Assembly: GCA_021642125.1 (NCBI GenBank)
Contig: JAKIXB010000018.1
Location: 186,001 to 250,000 of the forward strand
Direction of reading: 5' to 3'
From: Nothophoma quercina
Taxonomy: Eukaryota > Ascomycota > Dothideomycetes > Pleosporales > Didymellaceae
DNA: 64,000 nucleotides
Numbering within the stretch: the first letter of the stretch is position 1; every line of letters begins with the position of its first letter. The translations under genes and the position numbers were made by a program. This document shows, one piece after another, positions 10,724 through 20,340 of this stretch. The notes under the pieces were generated by a model. That model ran no database searches and had not been told where the DNA came from. It worked only from the letters and a program-made list of their open reading frames with translations.

Positions 10724-12913
10724 TCAGATGATCCTGACTTCTTGAGTCTTGTCAACCTGTTCGAGAAACTTATCGTCGACGGAACAGGTGCCAAAGCCCA
10801 GTCGTACGTATGTATGCTCTTTTTCTGAAGAGCGTTCCAAGAGCATATACATGTCGGTAAGAGCACCATCATCTGCTCGTCTACCCATATATAGGCAGTA
10901 AGAGTGCTTGTTGAGTTGCCTTGCTGATGTTACTACTCTCCCCCAGGACAGCGTCACTTTGTCGTCCAAGTCCTCATCGGCAGGAAGGTCGTACATCTGG
11001 CCCGAAGTGTTTCTAGGCTCAAGCGCCACCTTTTTCATCCATCGTGGACTGACATGTACCCAATTCTCTTTGATCTCTCGGTCATCATGCTGGTGATCCA
11101 TGCGAATTGCGTACCAACCACGTGTACCAGGTATGATGAAGCCGAATTGCAGTTCTCCATCGGTTGTCTCCAGAAGTCGCTGTTTGACTATGGCAACCTT
11201 GCCATGCAGGGTAATACTTCCACCCCATAGAGTCACAAATTCCTTGTCATCCTTGCAATGAAACTCCACCTTCTTGACAACCGGGCAAAAGAAAGGTGTA
11301 CCTCCAATGTAACGCGAAGCTGGATAGGTAACCTTCCCAGGAACTGACAGCCATGACCAGGATGGCGCATCTCCCAAGACGGAAGCACGCGCGACAGTCG
11401 GGGTATCGTCTGCACGCTGCCATGTCAGTCCCGTCTCCAGAGAGTCTTCGAAGAGCCCAGCCATATACCGTTTATTCTTCAGACCCCTCCTCATCTGCTT
11501 CGCAATTCCTGCAATGGCTGCCAGTCGGTCTGAGTCATACGTCAGATTCAGAGCTGTGTACTCTTCGATGAGATTAGTCCACCGTGCAGCCGTCGAATTG
11601 GCAGGGAGGTCAGCTTTCAAGAGGGCCGCATGCTGAGGCTTGAGAGGTCGACTCCTGTAATGTCTGCCACCATTCACACCAGGCTCGTCGGCGTAGCCAC
11701 AGGAGCAGTGACGCTCTTCGTTGCATTCCCATATGAGATCGATGGGGCCGAAATGCAGGATACGAGGGGAAAGGAGTCGTTCTTGATACACCCAGCCTCT
11801 TTGAAGCAGTGGAAGATTGTGGTCGTTGAAATGTTGAGGAAGAGCGTGTTTGAAGACCACTTTCATGTAAATAACCGGACGATCAGCACTGGCGCGTGCA
11901 AGAAGTGTACTGACTCCTTCATGTCCGTCGGTGACAGGAACCTTGCGTGTACCGTCTGTAACACAACCTTTATGCAACAAACCGGGTTCGACGTAGCAGC
12001 CCTCTTGCGCATCCGCAGCGCTCGTAGCTGCTATCGTGATCTCTGAGTGTTCATAGATTGCGGCCATCTTTCCTGACTGGATGAGCCAGTCCTCCCGGGA
12101 GTCTTGTATGATACACAGCGAGTCGATCCATAGATACCGGATATCTAGTCTCCGTGCGAATATAATCGCTTGCTGGAACGTTTTGGGCAACGAGTTCCAT
12201 GGTATTCTCTGTCGAAAGTCTGCAATGTTATCCAGCTTCAGACATAAAGGTTGGAGATCACCCCATCGATGGCTGAGAGTTGCGTAGACCGACTTTTCAC
12301 CTGTAGACTCATATAACTGCACATCAGCCTCGAGCGAGGCATCCTCTAGTCCTACGCCCCTCTCATTAACTGGCCTGAGTCTCAATACGCGATCTGGTAG
12401 GGCGCCATGGCCTTCGATGGTGCACGATCTGTGAGATTTTCGACACGTGCTTATTCGATCTTGTGCCCATTTCACAGCAGCATTGGACCCGGTATTCACG
12501 CAGCCTGGCGGACACAGTCGCATGCGGTCTTCCTCATTGACATCTGTGCGCGTTGATTGAGCTTTTCCTTGTTGGCTGCAAGAGTTTGGGAGGCGCTTAC
12601 CCATCAGATTCCGGACATCCACATCATCCCACGTTGGGAGGGACTTGCTTCCACCTAGCATGTCATGATTCCAGATGACGTGCATAGTCAAACCTTCAGT
12701 CCTGCCCAATGTAGCATCTGTGAGATATAAACTTTTCACACGATTAATGTCGGTTTCGTCAAAGGCTACCCGTAACATGGCGCAGTACTTGCACGAAGCA
12801 GCAGATCTCTCAAGCGTGGCAAGGGAGATGGCCAACTTGTCGTCAAACCAAGGCCTGTTGCCAAATTTGCGGCAATGGTTGCAGACGGTGCATGCTGGAG
12901 GAGGAGATGCCAT
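10724..12913 (-). CDS. HET-domain protein (heterokaryon-incompatibility type)
   Basis: One uninterrupted 729-aa frame. The N-terminus has paired cysteines (CTVCNHC, CKYCAML, CRKSHRSC) of the kind often preceding HET domains. The HET core follows: YATLSHRWGD at about residues 210-219, LDIRYLWIDSLCIIQD at about 256-271, and SEITIAATSAADAQEGCY at about 290-307. A long C-terminal region with the usual GWVYQERLLSPRILHFG motif follows. HET proteins act in cell death triggered by nonself recognition on hyphal fusion and belong to large, fast-evolving families; which partner this one answers to cannot be told. No NACHT, ankyrin or WD repeats are attached. The length is typical of stand-alone HET proteins. 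It is intact and outside the AT-rich block. Confidence 0.93.
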   Translation of the reverse strand: MASPPPACTVCNHCRKFGNRPWFDDKLAISLATLERSAASCKYCAMLRVAFDETDINRVKSLYLTDATLGRTEGLTMHVIWNHDMLGGSKSLPTWDDVDVRNLMGKRLPNSCSQQGKAQSTRTDVNEEDRMRLCPPGCVNTGSNAAVKWAQDRISTCRKSHRSCTIEGHGALPDRVLRLRPVNERGVGLEDASLEADVQLYESTGEKSVYATLSHRWGDLQPLCLKLDNIADFRQRIPWNSLPKTFQQAIIFARRLDIRYLWIDSLCIIQDSREDWLIQSGKMAAIYEHSEITIAATSAADAQEGCYVEPGLLHKGCVTDGTRKVPVTDGHEGVSTLLARASADRPVIYMKVVFKHALPQHFNDHNLPLLQRGWVYQERLLSPRILHFGPIDLIWECNEERHCSCGYADEPGVNGGRHYRSRPLKPQHAALLKADLPANSTAARWTNLIEEYTALNLTYDSDRLAAIAGIAKQMRRGLKNKRYMAGLFEDSLETGLTWQRADDTPTVARASVLGDAPSWSWLSVPGKVTYPASRYIGGTPFFCPVVKKVEFHCKDDKEFVTLWGGSITLHGKVAIVKQRLLETTDGELQFGFIIPGTRGWYAIRMDHQHDDREIKENWVHVSPRWMKKVALEPRNTSGQMYDLPADEDLDDKVTLSWGRVVTSARQLNKHSYCLYMGRRADDGALTDMYMLLERSSEKEHTYVRLGFGTCSVDDKFLEQVDKTQEVRII

Positions 12914-13275
12914 CTGTTATGATCTCAAGAGCTGAAAACGATGTCGAAATGAGACACTGACTGGAGCGCTCTCACGACAACAATCTGTCACCGTTCTTCT
13001 GAAAAAGACAAACAGCGCGCTCTACTTGAAAGCAAGGGTTGACAGGCTGTACAAGTCAATTGGATTATCGTCAGTTCGTCGAGGCGGTTGGGCTTACAAC
13101 GTGCTCGTGCTGAGGGGGCGCAGCCCCTTCGCTCGTCAAAGCTGAGCATTCAATCTCGCTTCACCGACTTTGATCACATCCAGCCTAGTTGTGGCGTGGT
13201 GCTGACGGCTGCGATTTTGTACATCTACCCCACTGCAGTCGTTGGAGGTGAGAAATCATCACCCCGCCAAACACA
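12914..13275. promoter_or_regulatory. Divergent upstream region of HET and DJ-1-like genes
   Basis: The two genes point away from each other, 362 bp apart, so both promoters must lie here. No specific site is recognised. Confidence 0.4.
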
Positions 13276-14073
13276 ATGCCCGACATTTCCACATCTGCCG
13301 CTGCTGCAGGCGCTTCCACCAACACCACAACAACAGCTCCGCTTTTCGAGGTGCAAGGTGATAGAACTGTCCATTACGGTATTCTCCTATTCCCTGGCTT
13401 CCAGGCGCTGGATGTCTTCGGCCCTCTTGATGTCTTCAATTCGCTCGCGATGCTGTACAACTATCCCATGAGGCTCACAAATCTCGCTGCAACCCTGGGT
13501 TCAGTACCAACACATCATCCTTCGACCAGCACTCTCATTCCCGCCAGCGCGCATCCGCTTTCGCATTTCTCTGAGAATCTAGTAGTGGACCGTACGCTTG
13601 AGGAGCAGCTCAAGATTCAGGAGCTGGCCCATAATGGTGATAGAAGTGAGGAGGCCATTGATGTTCTCATCGTACCTGGTGGTGTCGGTACGCGCGGGGA
13701 TGTCGCTCAGGAGATCGACTTTGTGAAGAGAATGTATCCCACCCTCAAGGCCGTGCTCTCCATCTGCACCGGTGCGACAATCCTAGCACGAGCTGGTATC
13801 CTGGATGGCAGGCGCGCGACGACAAACAAGCGTGCGTACAAGTGGGCGACAAGCACTGGACCGAAGGTGAACTGGGCTGCGAAAGCGAGATGGGTAGTAG
13901 ATGGAAATATTGTCACTAGCTCAGGCATCTCTGCTGGTATCGATGCGTCCTACGCATTTGTTTCTTTAAACTATGGAGAGGACATAGCTGAGAGTCTGGC
14001 TGAGAGTGCCGAATATGTCCGGTGGATGGACCCAGAGTACGACCCCTTCAGTAAGAGATGGAATCTCTCATGA
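13276..14073 (+). CDS. DJ-1/PfpI superfamily protein
   Basis: A single-exon 265-aa protein with the flavodoxin-like DJ-1/PfpI fold. The first strand is HYGILLFPGFQALDVFGPLD, the region before the nucleophile elbow reads DVLIVPGGVGTRGD, and the elbow is AVLSICTGATILARAG with the reactive Cys at about residue 164. TSSGISAGIDASYAFV follows, the stretch usual in the isonitrile-hydratase/AraC-N-terminal branch of the family. No DNA-binding domain is attached. The family includes isonitrile hydratases, glyoxalase III enzymes and proteases, so the reaction is not assigned. The first 24 residues are Ala/Thr/Ser-rich and low in complexity. The ATG at 13276 has a good context (cacaATGC), and nothing upstream extends the fold. 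Confidence 0.88.
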   Translation: MPDISTSAAAAGASTNTTTTAPLFEVQGDRTVHYGILLFPGFQALDVFGPLDVFNSLAMLYNYPMRLTNLAATLGSVPTHHPSTSTLIPASAHPLSHFSENLVVDRTLEEQLKIQELAHNGDRSEEAIDVLIVPGGVGTRGDVAQEIDFVKRMYPTLKAVLSICTGATILARAGILDGRRATTNKRAYKWATSTGPKVNWAAKARWVVDGNIVTSSGISAGIDASYAFVSLNYGEDIAESLAESAEYVRWMDPEYDPFSKRWNLS

Positions 14074-14378
14074 AAGCTGGGTAGAAGCTGAATCAGGGAT
14101 GCACTAGGTCTACGTGCAAAGTATATCCCGCATTCATGGCTGGTAGCAACAACTAAGCAGCTCTTGAGCCTCCCTGATCGTGACCGTGGAATGGCCACAT
14201 GCTTACTCAAGGCATCTGCGAGCTACTACCTTTACTTTATACACCTATTGTGATCAGATTATACAATAGCAGCTATGAAACTATTGTCTATCGAATGTTT
14301 GCCTAGAGTCGCCGCGCTTTCCTACTTGTGTATCTTCTAGCTGTTGCATCCTCCAAGGCCTCAGCCAAGTCTCACACC

Positions 14379-15407
14379 ATGCAGTCTCAACATTGCAGAA
14401 AGGCCAGGATCAGCTCGACATCAAAGGCACAGCAGTCAGATCGCTTCACTCTTTTGCTTGCAGATATTCGAAGTGGTCTCGGCGATCTGTGGACTTTCTA
14501 TGAAGAGTGCATAGACGGTGTCTTGGATGCAGCAGCCAACCAGCAAGACACAACGGCATGGCTAGAACAAATGCAGCAGCTCGTCGAGGGCAACTACAAG
14601 ATCGCATTCAGTCACGAAGGTGTTCTCTTTCTGCTCCGCGACATGGGCATCTGGCCGTCTCAACAGCAGACCTGGGGTGAAGGCGAGGGAAACACTCTTG
14701 GTATGTACCCTTCACCTCCACTTTCACCTCCACTAGAAGGCTCTGGTGGACCGACTTCCTCATGTATCATCGACACGGCGTCCCTCACGGCGCAGCGTGA
14801 CACCACCATGACCTCTCTACTTCCCCACCGACCGCTTCGACCTAGTACGCCAGCTATGGGGAACTGGGCAGCGCCTCGTTCATCACTTCCTCGCACGCAA
14901 CATCATCCGCAGCCACAGTTGCAGGCGCAGTTGCAGTCACAGTCCCAGCAACTAACTCAGCACCCTATGTACGGGGTAGAGCCATTCGACTTCAGCGCTC
15001 CAAGACAGCCAGGACTGACATTTCCCAAGGATCTCAGAGCCTACTACAACCCGCCCGACCAGATCGTTGTGAGCGATAATTACGTCCCTCCACCGCCGAA
15101 CCCGCTACAGCAGACTTCAAGTAATCCAGTCTTCTTCACCGACCCGACGCTAAGGAGAAACGTCGTGGAGTACTTTGCCTGGACGAGCCAGTCGCAAGCC
15201 AGCGATCGTAGTGGCTACCGCAAGAACAACAACACCAATATCAACGACTGGCGAGCACATGACAGGCTCCCATACGAGCCCAAAGATGACGACGTGATGC
15301 TCTGGAAACAGAAGTTACAGCGTGAGGAAGAGGAGGTGAAGGCAACCAGCCAGGTCCATCCTACCTGGCCACCCTGGGATTTTCGGCTTCTTAACTTCGA
15401 TCTGTAA
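14379..15407 (+). CDS. Unknown protein with Gln/Pro-rich middle, 342 aa
   Basis: The open frame extends upstream to a GTG at 14328, but the first ATG in good context (caccATGC) is at 14379, so I start there. The N-terminal 100 residues look folded and helical (LLADIRSGLGDLWTFYEECI, then the WLEQMQQLVEGNYKIAFSH helix and VLFLLRDMGIWP). The middle (about 110-230) is rich in Pro, Ser and Gln (LQAQLQSQSQQLTQ) and probably disordered. The last 90 residues are polar with a short charged helix (WKQKLQREEEEVKA) ending TWPPWDFRLLNFDL. No domain is recognised, and no signal peptide or membrane segment is seen. A nuclear or signalling role is possible but not shown. Confidence 0.65.
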   Translation: MQSQHCRKARISSTSKAQQSDRFTLLLADIRSGLGDLWTFYEECIDGVLDAAANQQDTTAWLEQMQQLVEGNYKIAFSHEGVLFLLRDMGIWPSQQQTWGEGEGNTLGMYPSPPLSPPLEGSGGPTSSCIIDTASLTAQRDTTMTSLLPHRPLRPSTPAMGNWAAPRSSLPRTQHHPQPQLQAQLQSQSQQLTQHPMYGVEPFDFSAPRQPGLTFPKDLRAYYNPPDQIVVSDNYVPPPPNPLQQTSSNPVFFTDPTLRRNVVEYFAWTSQSQASDRSGYRKNNNTNINDWRAHDRLPYEPKDDDVMLWKQKLQREEEEVKATSQVHPTWPPWDFRLLNFDL

Positions 15408-15698
15408 CGGCGGGGAAGCAAAGCACCACGGTTTGGCCACGCTCTTCTGAGATTGTCAGTCCGTATGCCCACATTTTTGCGATCTTGGACGAGGAGAATG
15501 CAGCGTAAATAGCTTTCTCGAGTCGCCGCAAGAGGCGCAGATATGTTTGGTGTTTCGCAAACGATACCCTTCAGCTGTCTTTCCTATCAATATGGTAATG
15601 GGCAGCAGCTCACATTGTCTCTCATAAATTTGCGTCCAATTGTGCGTTTGCCTTGGTGTCCTATAGGCCACATATCTAAATGTAAATAAGCGCATTCC

Positions 15699-16616
15699 CT
15701 ACAAGTCCTTCACTACCCGCTGGACCACCTCATCCAGGCTCTCCTCTTTTAGGCCTAACAGATCGTTCGCAAAAGCGTCCCGTTTCTTCCAGTCCGCCGC
15801 GACGATACCCCAGATAGCGACCACCTCCTCCCGTGCATCGTGATCGCCCTCCAGCATCTTGGGTCTGCAGATCTTCAGCCCTTCTTCACTGTTCTCGTCG
15901 ATCCTCTCGAACTTGTCGCCTGTCGCCTTCTCGAGCGCTGCCAGTACCTCCAGTTGAGTGACATACAAGTTGTGGATGTACAACAACTTATTTTCCGTCT
16001 CTTCAGCTTTCTCTAGAACCTTCACAACAGCAGCGCCGATGAAGGGTAGCGTCGATGCTGAAAACTTGATGTCACCACCATCCAGCAGATACGCCTTGCG
16101 CCCTCTGACATCGAACTTCAACAGCCCGTTGCCCAGACCCCAGTCAAAGAAGTGTGCGTTGATCAAGCTCGTCCAAGTCAATTTCCCTCTGCTGCCATCC
16201 CGCTCCTTCTTCTCCACTTCAACCAGGTAATCCCGGATCCCCTTCTTTCCCTTCATCAGCGGCAGGATCTCATTCGTCTTCTCATCCGCAGAATCACAGC
16301 TGCCAAAATCGGCAGGCATTACTCGCTTCACCCCTCCCTTGAACGCTGCATCGATGAGTTTCTTCTGCTGCTCGACATTACTGCCGGCAATAGCAATGAC
16401 GAGAGCATCGATGTCCTTTTCTTGGAATTCTTTGGCAACCGCGTCTACGTCCAGATTGTCCGGTACTGTGATGACTTGCGTCTTGGGATAAACTGATTTT
16501 GAGGTCTGACGGTTGATGACATAGATGTTGAATTCGGACTTTTTGAGGGCTTCAAGGACGGGTTTGCCCAATGTACCGTTGCCGCCAATGATGGCAACGT
16601 TCTGGATGGCCGACAT
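15699..16616 (-). CDS. NmrA-like / isoflavone-reductase-like NAD(P)-binding protein
   Basis: A single exon of 305 aa. The frame is open 45 codons further upstream, but the Rossmann fold begins immediately after the ATG at 16616 (MSAIQNVAIIGGNGTLGKPV), so that Met is chosen. The dinucleotide-binding motif is GGNGTLG at residues 11-17. Other family features are YVINRQTS after strand 2, the ALVIAIAGSN strand 4, VKRVMPADFGSCDS, and TSLINAHFFDWGLG. These place it in the atypical short-chain dehydrogenases of the NmrA/PCBER type, which either reduce small aromatic substrates or sense NAD(P) redox state. The usual Lys of the reductases is not clearly placed, so catalysis is uncertain. It is convergent with the gene ending at 15407. 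Confidence 0.88.
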   Translation of the reverse strand: MSAIQNVAIIGGNGTLGKPVLEALKKSEFNIYVINRQTSKSVYPKTQVITVPDNLDVDAVAKEFQEKDIDALVIAIAGSNVEQQKKLIDAAFKGGVKRVMPADFGSCDSADEKTNEILPLMKGKKGIRDYLVEVEKKERDGSRGKLTWTSLINAHFFDWGLGNGLLKFDVRGRKAYLLDGGDIKFSASTLPFIGAAVVKVLEKAEETENKLLYIHNLYVTQLEVLAALEKATGDKFERIDENSEEGLKICRPKMLEGDHDAREEVVAIWGIVAADWKKRDAFANDLLGLKEESLDEVVQRVVKDL

Positions 16617-17603
16617 CTCTCTCGTCGATGGGTGCTCTGTAGCTGTTTGCAGGTGTAGGTCACTCAGATGTCGAGCTCGCAAACAATTGTTTGGATTATC
16701 TTGAAGGTTCAATGTGTAATGACGTTGGTGGGGGACGTTGGTGGGGGACACCTACTCAGTGGGGAAAGGGTCGTGCGCTTATGTACGCTACCCGGCGCCG
16801 CAGTGCGAAGCTCGGAATGTTTCCCTGCGTTGGTGGGCTTACTCCGTGAGCTGCTCCGCACTCTTCAAATTCACCTCATTTTTCTTATCTGAACCCACTT
16901 CTTACAAATCGCTGAACAGAAAGGAGTGTCGCATTAGGGCGTAGGGCGTGATCGTTGCGTGACGAGACCCTTCAGGTCGAGCACCTCCTATCCCAGGCGC
17001 TGTTCAAAAGGTACACGACGACTTCGTTTCAATGCATCGCAATATCCATCTCCACGTCGCAACCAATGCCAATCAATGCCACTGTGATATACACGTTCCC
17101 ATAGTAGACATCGTGAGCCTGATGTGCCTGCAGTCCTCAAGTTCGTCAGACAGCTGCCTCGAACCGCCCCTTTGCACACCACTGATATGAGACGCATGTA
17201 ACTGTGGAGGAAGCAGTAAAAGCTCCTGAGTGTCGATGAGCATGTGCTGAGAAATGATTATTGTAACAATTTGCGAGCTACGAAAGCGAAGACAAGATAT
17301 TATTCATGGTAAATTGGGCTGGAGAGCCTTACGGTTTCTCCCCGAGCATGGCGTGACCAGAGGTCGAACCACCACATCTTACGACACAACACACCACTTG
17401 GGCGCGCAGACGTACAGCCCGCGCACCATGGATGCCTTGTCGAAAGAAGATAATGTTCGTTATAAAGACACTGGACTTGACTGGTCAGGCGAGTGACATA
17501 CACATCTGACTGTCTTCACTTGCAAAGTGTGCAAATATCGCCAACAACGAAACGCTTTCAAAAAATCTCACATCAACACCCGAACTGCAACAAACTGCCC
17601 GAC
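16617..17603. promoter_or_regulatory. Divergent upstream region, NmrA-like and protoglobin genes
   Basis: 987 bp between divergently transcribed genes. There is a short local duplication of GTTGGTGGGGGAC near 16725-16748. No other structure was recognised. Confidence 0.4.
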
Positions 17604-18579
17604 ATGGCCCCGCTTCAGCGACGACCGATGCAACACATTGACCGCCGAGACTTGTACACAAATCTCGAAACACGGGTACAATACTTGCAGTCATTCCTGG
17701 ACTTCAGCTCACGTATGTGCTCTCAGCAAGTGCACCTGCAGTTTCGATAGCTAAACAAACCTAGGAGACATCGAAAACCTCATCACTGGAGCAAAGTACA
17801 TACGAGCACTCATACCAGCCGTAGTGAACATTGTCTACAAGAAGTTACTACAGTATGATATTACTGCACGAGCCTTTGAGACACGATCAACATCATACGA
17901 AGGACCCGTAGACTCCAACCTGAGCGAAACATCACCACAAATCATGCACCGCAAGATGTTCCTTCGCGGCTATCTGAACAAGCTATGCAGCGATCCTTCG
18001 AAGATGGAGTTCTGGGAGTATCTCGACAAGGTTGGCATGATGCACGTCGGGCAAGGGCGAGCTCATCCACTGCACGTGGAGTACGTCCACATTGGTGCTA
18101 CATTGTCCTTTGTCCAAGACATCCTGACAGAAGCCATTTTGTCTCATCCAAAGATGAAGATGGACCGCAAGATTGGTCTCGTCAAGGCGCTCTCGAAGGT
18201 GATCTGGATTCAGAATGACCTTTTCGCGAAGTGGTACGTCCGCGACGGCGACGAGTTCACCAACGACGCTCTTGTGCCAGAGATTGAGCCAGAGGGCTAC
18301 CTGCATGGAAGAAAGATATTGCATGATGGAAGTGAGAGTGAGAGTGAGATCGAAGACGCAGCCATGGCAGCTGGGTCCTGTCCCTTCAAGAATCTAGCAA
18401 CACAACCACACGACAACGGCACGTTGCGGCAAAGCATGGAGGAGGTGAGCTTGGACGAGCCCCCACAGAAAGATGGAGCTCGTTCGCCGGAAGCCGAAAA
18501 CATCCGCCCTGCTCCAGCATCACCAAACGGGAGAACGTGTCCTGTGAGCACGATACCACGAGCGGTGAGCAACGCATAG
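17604..18579 (+). CDS. Protoglobin-domain protein
   Basis: Exons 17604-17712 and 17765-18579 are separated by a 52-nt intron (GTATGT..CTAG, phase 1), giving 307 aa. The domain runs from about residue 9 (MQHIDRRDLYTNLETRVQYL) through FDFSS-type helices, GAKYIRALIPAVVNIVYKKL, MFLRGYLNKLCSDPSKMEFW, and HVEYVHIGATLSFVQDILTE, where the His before the hydrophobic helix is the expected proximal heme ligand. It ends near KVIWIQNDLFAKWYV (about 205). This is the single-domain protoglobin architecture known in archaea, bacteria and many filamentous fungi; no sensor output domain follows. The last 100 residues are acidic and Ser/Pro-rich, probably disordered (SESESEIEDAA). A heme-based gas-binding or oxygen-buffering role is the family expectation. 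The fungal function is not established. Confidence 0.85.
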
Positions 18580-20340
18580 ATGTCCGGTGAACGGTGGATG
18601 TGGAGCATCGCAGTTCGAACACTTCTGGATTTTCAGGTCAGGACTTTCTGGGGGAACCGTAATATTTTCCTGTACATTTATCGCATTTCCCAGGATCCAC
18701 TGGGCTTTCAGGTACTCATCGTCATGATCGACCGCGATCGAGGCTGCAAGGACAGGACACCTTGCGCAAGGGACACTGTAGGCTAGTGACTACCATTTTG
18801 ATAGGTTTCCGTACCTGCATCCAGGCCTGCGGTGCCTGCTATTCGCTCACATGATCTTTGAGAAATTACATCTTATCGTGAACTCCACACCCATCGAAGC
18901 TGTGATTTGTGTTCTGGAAGACACCAGGCGATCTATCGTTTCGCGAAATCACGGAGAGCCCGGGACTCCGGTTGGACTCTGGCGATGGACAATACCGGAC
19001 GCGTACCCGTGTGCCGCGGCCTAGTCTCGGAGGCAACGCAGCAGCACGCCTTGAAGCTGGACTTTCGCGTGGCGGTGGACAACTTCACGCTCACCGACAC
19101 ACTGAAGGAGCTTTGGCGAGCATTCCAGCCCTGCATGCGCATAGTAGTGCCCCGCATAACGGCAAGGTCGATCCTTTTGTATGGCCACGAGACAGCGCAT
19201 CATGGTGTTGAGTCGTTTCAGGGTGGCTGATGGCATGTGGAGCCGCAGCGCAGCCAGAAAGCAGTAGAACGAAAGTGGCGCTTGGCCTGCGATCACCTTG
19301 ACAGTCTTGCGCAGGTTAGAGTTCCACGGCGACGACGCGGCCCACCCCGCCAAAATTGATTGCGATGTGCTCTGAGCGTTTGATAAGTGTACTCGCCAGG
19401 AGGGATCTGGCTGCGCCGGTGAGCCAGTGCACCGCGGAGTCCATGCGAGACGTCAGACACAACGGGCGCTGAGACAGTTGCTGCCAGCAAACGTTGGACA
19501 AGTCAGCCAAACTTAGTGATGCGCCCCAGAGCCAAGCGGCCCACAATGATGTATGCCCATTCAATGCCCAAACCTTCACACGACTCACTGGCGGCGGGCG
19601 CCCGCTGCAAGAGCGCGCACACCTTCACACGCATCGCGAGCGCTGCAGGCCACTCGGTCTCACGGGCAAACCGAGTAAGAAAGCCTGCGAAATTCGCTCA
19701 TGATGTATTGCTTTGCCAACAGCCAAGCGGCATTCCACGGTAGGAAATGTATGACACCACACCAATCGCAGCAGATCAAGGGGGTGACATCCTTGTTAGT
19801 GGCTGCGTAGTGGATGCGCTTTAGGACTAGTGCCCAAATAAGCGTGCAGCTCTCCATAGCAAGAGCAGTCCCCCAACTTCGCAACTTCTCAACTTTGGTC
19901 GCAAACAACACAACCACCATCTCCCCCTCAACCCCTCCCCCTCCACCACAACACCCTTGAACGGCTTCTTGTAGCGCTGCAAAGCTGCTGCACGCCCGTC
20001 TCTCCAGGATCGCGATCTGTTCACCCAGTATTCGGATTCCGCAGTGTTGATTTTCCTAGCCATCGGCCGATCTTCGCTCTTGCACACCACGTCACCACAA
20101 CAGCTTAGCTGCCTGTTGTTCCCCTTCTTGCACTCTCTCACCACACCACCTTCTTGATACCCAGTACACCTTCTAATATCGCGCGATTTCAACCTTCCTT
20201 TCTTTCGACTTTGCGCACTTTGCTGTTGCGCCTGCCACGACGTCACTCAACGGCGTGACTGCTTTTGGACTTGAATGCGCCTGACGATCGCCGCAACAGA
20301 TGAGCGCTGTTGTCTCTAGGCTTCCACTTCTTCACTCCCA
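18580..20340. other. Long intergenic stretch, no supported gene
   Basis: Several overlapping frames of about 100 codons occur on both strands around 18.9-19.4 kb, none with protein-like motifs. From about 19.9 kb the plus strand becomes CT-rich and CCA-rich, like a long 5' leader for the zinc-finger gene starting at 20341. Confidence 0.5.

Noticed and set aside
18907..19353. Overlapping frames on both strands near 19 kb
   Set aside because: Mutually exclusive frames of similar length and no motif; best explained by GC-rich intergenic DNA.
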